Assembly: GCF_014529945.1 (NCBI RefSeq)
Contig: NZ_JACVFB010000003.1
Location: 496,001-560,000 of the forward strand
Direction: 5' to 3'
Length of the DNA stretch: 64,000 nt
Source of the DNA: Chitinophaga varians
Lineage (GTDB): Bacteria > Bacteroidota > Bacteroidia > Chitinophagales > Chitinophagaceae
The translations under genes were made by a program, and so were the position numbers. Within the stretch, counting starts at the first letter, position 1. The number at the start of each line of letters is the position of its first letter. The notes beneath the pieces are model-generated. The model saw only the letters and a program-made list of their open reading frames with translations, was not told the DNA's origin and made no database searches. Below are positions 33,482 to 42,002 of this stretch, one piece after another.

Positions 33482-33503
33482 CCCCGGGCCAGTGAGCCCG
33501 GGG
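33482..33503. repeat. GC-rich hairpin, family E copy 2
   Basis: The stem CCCCGGGC/GCCCGGGG (33482-33489 with 33496-33503) has a 6-base loop, placed 21 bases after the regulator stop. T-runs lie before it and A-runs after, so it is not a textbook terminator on either strand. It may still end the kinase-regulator transcript. Confidence 0.6.
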
Positions 33504-33510
33504 AACAAAA

Positions 33511-33720
33511 AATGATCTCCACACATCATCACTTTCACATTCCCCACAATTTCAAACCCATCATCGCCGCATAGCACTTTCACATTCCCATCCATTCACA
33601 AACCATCCCTACACTCACTTTCACCATCTTTACATCCACGCTGTCTTTCTCATCATTTCGCTACACTTTCCCCCGCACATTCACATTACATCTTTTACAA
33701 TCGTCTTCCTTCTCATTTAT
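33511..33720. other. Extremely G-poor intergenic stretch
   Basis: I count nine G residues in these 210 bases on the plus strand, with C near 35-40%. The minus strand is therefore a G/A-rich, C-poor sequence. ACTTTCACATTCCC occurs at 33531 and again at about 33577, with looser variants after. No open reading frame of any length was found on either strand. It lies between a regulator and a convergent small gene. Confidence 0.7.
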
Positions 33721-33735
33721 CAATCATTCAGGTAT

Positions 33736-34122
33736 CTACTCTAATTGCCAGTTGCGCAGCAGGTTATTGAACGCCGCTTTCATCTTTTCAAATTCTTCCT
33801 GCATTTTCCGCATATCCTGCGTCAGCACCGGCCAGTCGTGTGGCGCCTCTTCTCTGGGCTGTGGCACAATATCCAGCCAGTCCAGCTGCTCCATCACCTC
33901 ATGCCGTAATAGTTTCAGCGATTCATTTTTACTGATCATCTTTTCCTGAAACGATTCGGCCTGGTCCAGAAACTCCCGGGAATTGGTATGGCGCAGAGAG
34001 GCAGTCAGCCTGTCCAACAGTGCTGTGTTCTCTTTTCTCAATCCTTCCAAAATACTTAGCCACCCTCTGCATATCTGCTGGTCTTGCAGATTCTTGCCCC
34101 TTATTTCTTCCCGGTTGTTCAT
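33736..34122 (-). CDS. Hypothetical coiled-coil protein
   Basis: A 128-residue protein, hydrophilic and almost fully helical, with no signal peptide and no recognised domain. Charged heptad-like stretches lie at about residues 25-80 (LEGLRKENTALLDRLTASL ... FQEKMISKNESLKLLRHEV) and 100-125. It follows the 34134-34817 gene by 11 bases in the same direction, so the two are likely co-expressed. The flanking genes are signalling proteins (kinase, receiver-CRP regulator, Hpt-like protein), which suggests a role as an adaptor. That is inference from position only. Confidence 0.65.
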   Translation of the reverse strand: MNNREEIRGKNLQDQQICRGWLSILEGLRKENTALLDRLTASLRHTNSREFLDQAESFQEKMISKNESLKLLRHEVMEQLDWLDIVPQPREEAPHDWPVLTQDMRKMQEEFEKMKAAFNNLLRNWQLE

Positions 34123-34133
34123 AGTAAGTACTG

Positions 34134-34817
34134 CTAATTATAATACACTTGCAGACCATTTAGTCGTTGCTGGTCCTCCCAGTGTTGCAGCAAGGTAACC
34201 ATTCCACGCTGTATCAATGACATTTCCTTGATGCTGTTGACCAGGTCCTGCATTTTTCTATCTGCACAAATATCATAAATATTACTGTCACTATCAATAC
34301 ATTTTTGTAAATATCGGGCCGTCCGGTTACTTTCCCGGATAAAGGCTTTCATCACGTCTCTCACGTTGCCGTGGTAATCGGGCCTGAAAGACTGTAAAGG
34401 CGTGTCATCAGCCTTGATACGAATAGCCGGCTTCATTTCTTTTTCCAGGCTCTCCAACACTACCGCCTGATAAGTGCTCAGTTCACGGTAATAACTAATG
34501 ATCATCTCATTGAACTCCATAAAGCCCACCGCATGATGCTCCTGCCGGCTGGCCACATACAGCGCTTCCAGTTTACGGGAGAGCTTCACGGCATGTGGTA
34601 ATGCTGTTTCCTTCAACTGCCGGGCCAGTTCGGCCGCATAGTAACCATTGAAGTCAAATATCTGCCGCTGGTTGTCCAACAACGTTTTGATACCAGACTT
34701 GGATTTATATTGTTTGAAAATATATCCTCCGTACTGGCGCAGCCTCCTGATCGGATAAAAAAGAAAGCCTTCACAAAATCTCCGCTGCAGGGATGAGGAA
34801 AAGAAACCGGTAAACAT
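34134..34817 (-). CDS. Hypothetical helical protein
   Basis: A 227-residue protein of unrecognised family. The first 35 residues are basic and aromatic (FFSSSLQRRFCEGFLFYPIRRLRQYGGYIF). The remainder is helical with many Glu, Lys and Arg residues. An upstream minus-strand promoter-like element lies at 34865-34894. It is followed by the 128-residue coiled-coil gene. No signal peptide or catalytic motif was found. Confidence 0.7.
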   Translation of the reverse strand: MFTGFFSSSLQRRFCEGFLFYPIRRLRQYGGYIFKQYKSKSGIKTLLDNQRQIFDFNGYYAAELARQLKETALPHAVKLSRKLEALYVASRQEHHAVGFMEFNEMIISYYRELSTYQAVVLESLEKEMKPAIRIKADDTPLQSFRPDYHGNVRDVMKAFIRESNRTARYLQKCIDSDSNIYDICADRKMQDLVNSIKEMSLIQRGMVTLLQHWEDQQRLNGLQVYYN

Positions 34818-34864
34818 ATGCGTTCATATTAAAAAAAGAAAAACATTAAATATTCCCGACATCA

Positions 34865-34894
34865 CAAAGGTACCGCCACCCCCAACCCTGAACA
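34865..34894 (-). promoter_or_regulatory. Putative promoter of the two hypothetical genes
   Basis: On the minus strand, ATTG (34891-34894) and TACCTTTG (34865-34872) are separated by 18 bases. This is close to the -33/-7 arrangement. The start codon is at 34817. Confidence 0.5.
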
Positions 34895-35019
34895 ATGATA
34901 AATGTGGCAACATGCAATGATTGTCATCAACGAAATCAGTGACCGCCGTCAACAAAATCCGGCTGATTATCGTAACTTAATGGTACAGATCTATTTATAA
35001 ACCCTCAAGAAACCCACGT

Positions 35020-35397
35020 ATGCTCACTGCTGCGGAAAAACTCAGACAATTGGAAAATGTCGCCACGCCCGCCTACTCCTTTCAATACCTCCTGCTCGTC
35101 AGCGCCGGCGACTATGCTTTCCTTAAAGAAATCGCCACCATGTATCTGGATGCGATGGTGAATTATGCGGCAGACTGCCGCCAAATCGCAGCCAACAAAG
35201 ACCTCGAAGCCCTGAAACAGCAAACCCATAAGATAGCTACCTCTTTCAACAGCCTCGGTATGGACTACCTACAGCCCTGCTTCGATCAGATCAAACATAC
35301 CGGCGCCTGGGACAACGCCACCTATAACAGTCTTACCATGCTGATCACCGCCGCAGAAGACAATGTACCACTGGTGAGAAAAGAACTGGACCTGTAA
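35020..35397 (+). CDS. Hpt-like phosphotransfer protein
   Basis: A 125-residue helical protein. The segment LKQQTHKIATSFNSLGMDYL near residues 64-83 matches the Hpt core (HxxKxxxxxxG), placing the phospho-accepting His at about residue 69. Stand-alone Hpt proteins pass phosphate between receivers and kinases. No hybrid kinase with a receiver is encoded nearby. The receiver-CRP protein encoded at 32402 is the closest candidate partner, though both strand and spacing separate them. The call rests on this one motif and the overall helical pattern. Confidence 0.65.
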   Translation: MLTAAEKLRQLENVATPAYSFQYLLLVSAGDYAFLKEIATMYLDAMVNYAADCRQIAANKDLEALKQQTHKIATSFNSLGMDYLQPCFDQIKHTGAWDNATYNSLTMLITAAEDNVPLVRKELDL

Positions 35398-35404
35398 ACG
35401 GCCG

Positions 35405-36907
35405 CTATTCCACAGCCGGCTGTGGTGGCCTGTAGTCGAAACAACGGTACACGAGAAACTTACGTACCACCCTGCCATGCAGTTTTACGATAATAGGCGG
35501 CAACGGCTCCACGTCGGAGAACCAGGGGTGCAATTCCTTTACAAAGGCCTGTTCATCCTTATCATCGTCCACATCGGTCAGCGAATTAATAAAGATGGCA
35601 TTCCTGCCCTCCAGCCTACGCAGATCCGTACCTATATAATCAAATTGCAGCGCAGGCTCGCCAATAACATTCCTTGAATACACCAGCTCAGGAAGATAAA
35701 AATTGAGCATGGCACTCGTTTTATAATCATCTGCCGAAAAAATAAAATCATTCGGGTATTGTCCGCGTATCTCCCTCACAGCCTTCCCCAGCCCCTCCCA
35801 GCCAATCATTGTATCATCTGAATGAATAGGCACCGGATAAAAAAGTATCTCTACCGCCAGCGCCAGATGCACCACCATCGACACGATCCACTGCCAACGG
35901 ATATATTTCATGCCCATCCAGGCGCTCACCCAGATAATTCCTGTGATATACGCCGGCATCATCCAGTTCAGCTTCACCCAATAAATGGGGGAAATCACCA
36001 TAAAACCCAAAAACGACGGCAGGAAAAAACAAAACAGGAACAACTGCTTCGCCGGCATACGCCACCCGCTACGCTGATAACGCCTGAACGCCTTGTAGAG
36101 ATAATAAAACAACGCGCCCAGCAATACCGGTATCAACACCGCCGCCTGATGACCAATCACACCGAGGAAATCCAGCGGATGCAGTTCCATGCCACCGACC
36201 CTCCCGGACGACTGAAAACGGAAGGAGGCAAACTGGTTGTCCACATTCCAGATCACCACCGGAGAAATCGTCAGCAAAAAGAACGCAATGGCCAGCAACA
36301 GCCACGGTGACCAGAGGTAGTGCCGGTAACGGGCAGACAACAATAAAAACAGTATCGCGCCCGCGGGTAACAATATGCCGGTATACTTACTGTCAAAAGC
36401 CAGTCCCATAGCAATGCCCGTCCATACCCACGCGATGCGGCTCCCTTCAAACACCGCCTTATATAAACCAATCAGTGAAATACTCCACCACAGCATCAGC
36501 GGCACGTCCGGCGTAGACACCAGCGACAGCAACGTGATCATCAGCGTGGAATACAGCAGCAGTACCGCGTTCCAGGCACGGTGCCGCGACAGGAAAAAGG
36601 TGGACAGCCGGTAAAAGGCCAGCAACGTTCCGATCGTTACCAGCGTATCGGCCAGCTTGATCGCCCAGGCATGCCTGCCCAATACGTCCGTGAAAATCCG
36701 CAATGTGTAGGCAATAGCCGGCGGATGGTCGAAGTAGGACAGCGCCAGATGCTGACCATAAAAAAAATAATACGCATCCTGAGGCATCAGCCCCATAGCG
36801 CCTACAAAAGAAAGTCTTAGTACAGTAACGATACAGATGGCAGCTACCAGCCATTTATTCGCATAGAGGTATCTGAAAAACAGATTGCTCGGGCCAGGTT
36901 TCCGCAT
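35405..36907 (-). CDS. Glycosyltransferase family 39 protein (ArnT/PMT-like)
   Basis: A 500-residue membrane protein with about ten to twelve hydrophobic segments. The N-terminal luminal loop carries the acidic pair and aromatic residues typical of the family (GLMPQDAYYFFYGQHLALSYFDHPP, where GT39 enzymes use an Asp/Glu to grip the lipid-phosphate sugar). A C-terminal soluble part follows, from about residue 390. It would move a sugar from a polyprenyl-phosphate donor to a lipid or protein on the outer face of the inner membrane. Its stop is seven bases from the stop of the Hpt-like gene, so the two converge. Confidence 0.85.
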   Translation of the reverse strand: MRKPGPSNLFFRYLYANKWLVAAICIVTVLRLSFVGAMGLMPQDAYYFFYGQHLALSYFDHPPAIAYTLRIFTDVLGRHAWAIKLADTLVTIGTLLAFYRLSTFFLSRHRAWNAVLLLYSTLMITLLSLVSTPDVPLMLWWSISLIGLYKAVFEGSRIAWVWTGIAMGLAFDSKYTGILLPAGAILFLLLSARYRHYLWSPWLLLAIAFFLLTISPVVIWNVDNQFASFRFQSSGRVGGMELHPLDFLGVIGHQAAVLIPVLLGALFYYLYKAFRRYQRSGWRMPAKQLFLFCFFLPSFLGFMVISPIYWVKLNWMMPAYITGIIWVSAWMGMKYIRWQWIVSMVVHLALAVEILFYPVPIHSDDTMIGWEGLGKAVREIRGQYPNDFIFSADDYKTSAMLNFYLPELVYSRNVIGEPALQFDYIGTDLRRLEGRNAIFINSLTDVDDDKDEQAFVKELHPWFSDVEPLPPIIVKLHGRVVRKFLVYRCFDYRPPQPAVE

Positions 36908-37090
36908 GAGTTGTGACGACAGTTAGATAAATATGCCCACAAGAACCATTCCGGACGTGTTTCTATCGGGAAGATAACACTTTTGCACATTGCCCCGCTA
37001 TTATTTGTTATATTCGACATACTATTATTTCCCCATCCTGATGCAAACTGTGGCGGTTTTCAACGGCACTATCAACAAAAAATCTGGCGT

Positions 37091-39601
37091 ATGGCAGCAG
37101 TAAAAATAAATCTCCCGGAAAATATCAGCGGCCTCGATGATGCAGCAGTAGCTGCTTCCAGAGAAGAGAACGGACGTAATCTTCCGCCGGAACCGTCCAT
37201 CAATCCGGTGCTGGCGTTGCTGAAGGAGATACTGCAGGAGCCCATGCTGATGTTGCTGATCGCTGTAACAGCCATTTATTTCGTATTGGGCGAATGGGGC
37301 GAGGCTTATTTTATGCTGGCGGCCATCGCGTTGGTATCCGGCATTTCTTTTTATCAGGATAGCCGTAGCCGTAAGGCCCTGGAAGCGCTGGAGAAAATGA
37401 ATGAGCCGCTGAGTAAAGTCATCCGCAACGGCACGCTGCAATCCATCTCCACCGCCGATATCGTCATCGGTGATATGCTGGTCATCTCCGAAGGCAACAC
37501 CATCAACGCCGACGGCGTGATTGTACACAGCAACGATTTCTCTGTTAATGAATCCGCCCTGACCGGAGAAGCCTATGCCGTTTTTAAGGAGGCAGACAGC
37601 GATGATCCTTACGTATATAGTGGTACCGTAGTGGTGTCCGGCCTCGCCATCTGCCGCGTGGAACAGATCGGGGAACAAACCAAAATAGGGCAGCTGGGCA
37701 AAGCCATCCTGGACATACGGGAAGAGCCCACCCCGTTGCAACAACAAATAGAACAATTTGTAAAATGGATGGCCATTATCGGTATCGGGGTATTCCTTGC
37801 CGTATGGCTTTATAATTTTATCCAGAGCCGCAGCCTGACCGGCAGCCTGCTCAAAGGCCTCACCCTCGCTATGTCTATCCTGCCGGAAGAAATACCCGTG
37901 GCCTTCACTACTTTCATGGCGCTCGGTTCCAGGCGGCTGATGCAGCTGGGCATCATCGTCAAGAAGATACGCACCGTGGAAGCGTTGGGCAGCGCCACTG
38001 TCATCTGCACCGATAAAACCGGTACTATCACAGAAAACAGAATGAGCCTGCAATCGGCGTATAACGCTGCCGACCATACGCTGTATGAAGACGGCCAATG
38101 GCCCGCTGCCGTTATCCGCGCGGCTATGTGGGCCAGCGAACCGGTACCGTTTGATCCCATGGAAAAAACACTGCACCAGTTGTACGCGCAAACTACGGCC
38201 ACGGATGAACGCCCGCAATACCGTATCGTTCATGAATATCCGCTGGAAGGCAAACCACCCATGATGACCCACGTCTTTGAAACAACTGAAGGCCAACGCA
38301 TCATCGCCGCCAAAGGCGCACCGGAAGCCATCCTCCGCGTTTGTCATCTGCCGGAGGCAGAAAAAAAACAGGTACAACAACAGCTCAGTCAACTGGCAGA
38401 AAAAGGATACCGCATATTAGGCGTCGCTACGTCTGACTTCACCGGCACAGATTATCCGGAGCAGCAGCAGGAACTGCCATTTTCCTTTGTGGGCCTGGTT
38501 GCTTTTTACGATCCTCCCAAAGCTAATATAGGCGACGTTTTCCGGCAGTTTTACCAGGCCGGTATCGATATTAAGATCATCACCGGCGATAACAGCGCCA
38601 CCACCAAAGCCATCGCCACACAGGCAGGGCTGCGGCACGCCACGGAAGCGATAGACGGCGAAGCGCTGATGCAACAATCCCTCCCCGATATGCAGGCCAC
38701 CCTGCAACGGGTCAACATCTTCACCCGCATGTTCCCTGAAGCTAAACTGGCCGCTATCAACGCACTCAAAGCAGACAACCAAGTGGTAGCCATGACCGGC
38801 GACGGCGTCAACGACGGCCCCGCGCTGAAAGCCGCTCACATCGGCATCGCTATGGGAAAGAAAGGCACCGAGATCGCCAAACAGGCAGCAGCGCTGATTC
38901 TGGTAAACGATGACCTCTCCGGCATGGTAGATGCCGTGGCCATGGGCAGAAGAATTTATACCAACATCAAAAAAGCGGTACAATACATTATTTCCATTCA
39001 TATTCCCATCATCCTCACCGTATCGCTGCCACTGTTCCTGGGATGGGCCTATCCTAATATTTTCACGCCGGTACATGTGATCTTCCTGGAGCTGATCATG
39101 GGCCCCACCTGCTCCATCGTTTATGAAAACGAACCGATGGAAGCCAACGCCATGCGGCTGCCGCCAAGGCCTATCAGCCAAACATTCCTGTCTTTCAGGG
39201 AGATGGCCATCAGCCTGCTGCAGGGACTGATGATCACCGCCGGCGTACTGGGCATCTATCAATACAGCCTGTCACAGGGATACGACGAAATATATACCCG
39301 CAGCATGGTGTTTACCACACTGGTGCTGGCCAACGTGTTTCTCACCCAGGTCAACCGCTCTTTCTATTATTCATTTATCACCAGCATGCGTAACAATCGC
39401 AACAAACTGATGGTAGGAGTGGTCCTGATCACACTGGTATTGCTGGCAGCAATGCTGTATATCCCGCCGGTGGCGGGTTTCTTCAGTATCACGGCATTGG
39501 ATACACGTTCCGTGCTCACCTGCGCCGTCGTTGGCGCGATATCTGTATGGTGGTTTGAACTCTGGAAATGGAGCAAAAGAATGAGACATTTAGACATTTA
39601 G
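37091..39601 (+). CDS. P-type cation-transporting ATPase (PEEIP type)
   Basis: An 836-residue P-type ATPase. The N-terminal cytoplasmic stretch lacks a metal-binding domain. It has TGE at residues 158-160, the transmembrane motif PEEIP at 265-269, Asp308 in CTDKTGT, KGAPEAIL, the hinge MTGDGVNDGPALKAAHIGIAMG, and a six-helix C-terminal part. The membrane motif differs from the PEGLP of Ca2+ pumps and the CPC of heavy-metal pumps, so the transported ion cannot be read from the sequence. I chose ATG 37091 (MAAVKINLPEN); the longer frame from 36983 adds residues unlike the family. The last codons, encoding RHLDI and stop, lie in a family C repeat. Confidence 0.9.
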   Translation: MAAVKINLPENISGLDDAAVAASREENGRNLPPEPSINPVLALLKEILQEPMLMLLIAVTAIYFVLGEWGEAYFMLAAIALVSGISFYQDSRSRKALEALEKMNEPLSKVIRNGTLQSISTADIVIGDMLVISEGNTINADGVIVHSNDFSVNESALTGEAYAVFKEADSDDPYVYSGTVVVSGLAICRVEQIGEQTKIGQLGKAILDIREEPTPLQQQIEQFVKWMAIIGIGVFLAVWLYNFIQSRSLTGSLLKGLTLAMSILPEEIPVAFTTFMALGSRRLMQLGIIVKKIRTVEALGSATVICTDKTGTITENRMSLQSAYNAADHTLYEDGQWPAAVIRAAMWASEPVPFDPMEKTLHQLYAQTTATDERPQYRIVHEYPLEGKPPMMTHVFETTEGQRIIAAKGAPEAILRVCHLPEAEKKQVQQQLSQLAEKGYRILGVATSDFTGTDYPEQQQELPFSFVGLVAFYDPPKANIGDVFRQFYQAGIDIKIITGDNSATTKAIATQAGLRHATEAIDGEALMQQSLPDMQATLQRVNIFTRMFPEAKLAAINALKADNQVVAMTGDGVNDGPALKAAHIGIAMGKKGTEIAKQAAALILVNDDLSGMVDAVAMGRRIYTNIKKAVQYIISIHIPIILTVSLPLFLGWAYPNIFTPVHVIFLELIMGPTCSIVYENEPMEANAMRLPPRPISQTFLSFREMAISLLQGLMITAGVLGIYQYSLSQGYDEIYTRSMVFTTLVLANVFLTQVNRSFYYSFITSMRNNRNKLMVGVVLITLVLLAAMLYIPPVAGFFSITALDTRSVLTCAVVGAISVWWFELWKWSKRMRHLDI

Positions 39602-39699
39602 ATATTTAGACATTTAGATATTTGGTTATTGGGAGATTTCTTAAGTATGGAAGACTTCTTCATCCTTCAAAAAATATCTAAATAAAAAAATAACCAAAT
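39583..39699. repeat. Palindromic AT-rich repeat family C copy 2
   Basis: The left part has three copies of a GACATTTAGA-like unit, and the right part is its reverse complement (AAAATATCTAAAT... then ATAACCAAAT). The centre is about 30 bases around 39645. It contains the stop of the P-type ATPase gene and ends at the start codon of the dehydrogenase gene. Confidence 0.8.
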
Positions 39700-40665
39700 A
39701 TGAAAATATTTGCGACAAGAGTTATTCCACCCGATGGATTGGCATTATTACAACGTGCAGGCCTGACCGTTACCCAGTGGACGGAAAAGCGCGGGCTCTC
39801 CGCGGCAGAGCTGATCGCGCATTGTCAACAGTACGACGCATTGCTGCTGGCCAGCGACAACCACATAGACCGCCCTTTTCTGGAGCAGTGCCGTCACCTG
39901 AAGATCATTGCTTTGCTGTCCGTAGGATATGACAAAGTAGATGTGGCAGCTGCCAATGAACTGCGTATACCGGTGACCAATACACCGGGCGTATTAAGTG
40001 CCGCTACGGCCGATACAGCCTTTCTGCTGATGCTGTCAGTGGCCCGCAAAGCCTTTTTCAATTACAAACGTATCCTGCGCGGGGAATGGAATTTTTCCGA
40101 GCCGACAGCCAACCTGGGCATCGATCTGGAAGGGAAAACACTCGGCATCTGGGGATTGGGCAACATCGGACATGTGATGGCCAAACGCTGCGTGAGTGCG
40201 TTCGGCATGAAAGTGATTTATCATAACCGTGGCCGCAATGAAGCGGCAGAAAAAGAGCTCGGTGCGGTGAGGGTTTCTTTCGAGGAACTGCTGGCGCAGA
40301 GTGATGTGCTCTCTGTGCATACCGCGCTGACACCTGAAACCACCGGTATGTTCAACAAAGATGTCTTCCGGCAGATGAAATCCTCCGCCATTTTTATCAA
40401 CACCGCCAGAGGCGCTATCCACAACGAGGCCGATCTGATTACCGCACTGCAACAGGGCATCATCTGGGGCGCCGGGCTGGATGTCACTAATCCCGAACCC
40501 ATGCAGCCTGATAATTCCTTGCTCGATATGCCTACTGTGGCGGTATTACCACATATTGGCTCCGCCACCGTGGAAACCCGCAATGCCATGTCGGTGATGG
40601 CGGCGAAAAACATCCTGGCCGCTTTCGAAGGCACACCGCTGCCCAATCAGGTCACCAGCCTATAA
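39700..40665 (+). CDS. D-isomer-specific 2-hydroxyacid dehydrogenase (glyoxylate/hydroxypyruvate reductase-like)
   Basis: A 321-residue NAD(P)H-dependent oxidoreductase. The Rossmann motif GIWGLGNIGHVMAKR is near residue 150. The catalytic triad lies in NTARGA (Arg), DVTNPEP (Glu) and LPHIGSAT (His). The N-terminal substrate domain (LLSVGYDKVDVAA) resembles glyoxylate reductases. The exact substrate is unresolved. It starts immediately after repeat C copy 2 and precedes the thiolase gene by 50 bases. Confidence 0.92.
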   Translation: MKIFATRVIPPDGLALLQRAGLTVTQWTEKRGLSAAELIAHCQQYDALLLASDNHIDRPFLEQCRHLKIIALLSVGYDKVDVAAANELRIPVTNTPGVLSAATADTAFLLMLSVARKAFFNYKRILRGEWNFSEPTANLGIDLEGKTLGIWGLGNIGHVMAKRCVSAFGMKVIYHNRGRNEAAEKELGAVRVSFEELLAQSDVLSVHTALTPETTGMFNKDVFRQMKSSAIFINTARGAIHNEADLITALQQGIIWGAGLDVTNPEPMQPDNSLLDMPTVAVLPHIGSATVETRNAMSVMAAKNILAAFEGTPLPNQVTSL

Positions 40666-40715
40666 CAGCGTGGTCGCTTCTCTCATTTTAAGTACCTTTA
40701 AGTAAATGCGCTTTT

Positions 40716-41978
40716 ATGAGAAAAGTGGCTATCATCGGTGGGAAACGTATTCCTTTCGTTAAGTCGTTCCGGGAATATAACCGGGTGTCCAATCAGGAAA
40801 TGCTGACGACCTGTCTGCATGCGCTTGTCAGTACCTATCAACTGGAAGGCGTCCGTATCGGCGACGTGGCGCTGGGCGCGCTGCTGAACCGCTCCACCGA
40901 ATGGAACTTCGCCCGCGAATGTGTGCTGGGCACTGCGCTCGATCCGCACACGCCTGCCTACAATGTACAACGTGCCTGTGGCACCAGCCTCGATGCCGCT
41001 ATCCAGCTGGGCCTGCGCATCGCAGCAGGACAGATAGAAACCGGCATCGCCGGCGGCAGTGATACCAACAGCGACCTGCCGCTGATGCTGCAACAACAGC
41101 TGTCATGGAAGCTCACCGCCCTCAAAGCGGCTAAAACACCGGGAGAAAAACTACGCATACTCACTTCCATCCGTTTCCGCGAACTGTCGCCGCTCTATCC
41201 TTCCATCGTGGAACCGCGCACCGGTCTTTCGATGGGACAGCATACCGAAAAGATGGTGCAGGAATGGGGCATCAGCCGGCAGGACCAGGACGCACTGGCC
41301 TATACCAGCCATATGAACGCCACCCATGCCTATATGGACGGTTTCTTCGAAGGCCTCGTCATCCCCTTTAAACAGGTTAGTCGCGATACCATTATCCGCT
41401 CCGATACTACGCCCGAAAAATTAGCTATGCTGAAACCAGCCTTCGACCATACCGGCAAAGGCACGCTCACCGCGGGCAACAGCACCATCTATACCGACGG
41501 CGCAGCAGCTTTGCTGCTGGCATCCGAAGAATATGCGCAGCGCAGACAATGGCCGGTACAAGCTTACCTGACAGACGGAGAGACCGCCGCGGTAGACTAT
41601 GTACAGGGAGAAGGGTTGCTGATGGCGCCTACCTACGCCGTAGCGAGGCTGCTGAAACGCAACAACCTGCGCCTGCAGGATTTTGACGTGTATGAAATTC
41701 ATGAAGCATTCTGCGGACAGGTACTCTGTACCCTCAAAGCCTGGGAAGACGCCGCCTACTGTAAGAAACTGGGACTGGATGCTCCATTGGGAAGTATTGA
41801 CCGCAGCAAGCTGAACACCAAAGGCGGCAGTGTGGCCATTGGTCACCCTTTTGCGGCCACCGGGGCAAGAATTGTGGCGCAAACGGCCAAAATACTCCAG
41901 GAACGCGGCGAAGGCAGGGCGTTGGTATCTATCTGCACCGCCGGTGGTATGGGCGTTACCGCGATCCTGGAGCGATAA
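40716..41978 (+). CDS. Thiolase family protein (acetyl-CoA acyltransferase)
   Basis: A 420-residue thiolase joining or splitting acyl-CoA and acetyl-CoA. The nucleophile Cys88 lies in VQRACGTSLDAAIQLG, HEAFCGQVLC holds the conserved His-Glu-Ala-Phe, His377 is in GGSVAIGHPFAATGAR, and Cys407 in CTAGGMG. The protein is closer in length and sequence to FadI-type thiolases (about 430 residues) than to the 390-residue biosynthetic type, so beta-oxidation of fatty acids is likely. No FadJ-type partner gene is adjacent. Confidence 0.92.
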   Translation: MRKVAIIGGKRIPFVKSFREYNRVSNQEMLTTCLHALVSTYQLEGVRIGDVALGALLNRSTEWNFARECVLGTALDPHTPAYNVQRACGTSLDAAIQLGLRIAAGQIETGIAGGSDTNSDLPLMLQQQLSWKLTALKAAKTPGEKLRILTSIRFRELSPLYPSIVEPRTGLSMGQHTEKMVQEWGISRQDQDALAYTSHMNATHAYMDGFFEGLVIPFKQVSRDTIIRSDTTPEKLAMLKPAFDHTGKGTLTAGNSTIYTDGAAALLLASEEYAQRRQWPVQAYLTDGETAAVDYVQGEGLLMAPTYAVARLLKRNNLRLQDFDVYEIHEAFCGQVLCTLKAWEDAAYCKKLGLDAPLGSIDRSKLNTKGGSVAIGHPFAATGARIVAQTAKILQERGEGRALVSICTAGGMGVTAILER

Positions 41979-42002
41979 TTACTTTACTATTTGACTATTT
42001 TG

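Noticed and set aside
33482..33503. Textbook terminator after the receiver-CRP gene
   Set aside because: The stem is strong, but the T-run lies before it rather than after on both strands, so I listed it as a repeat only.
37025..38392. Minus-strand frame of 455 codons
   Set aside because: A shadow of the P-type ATPase gene, which has all family motifs on the plus strand.
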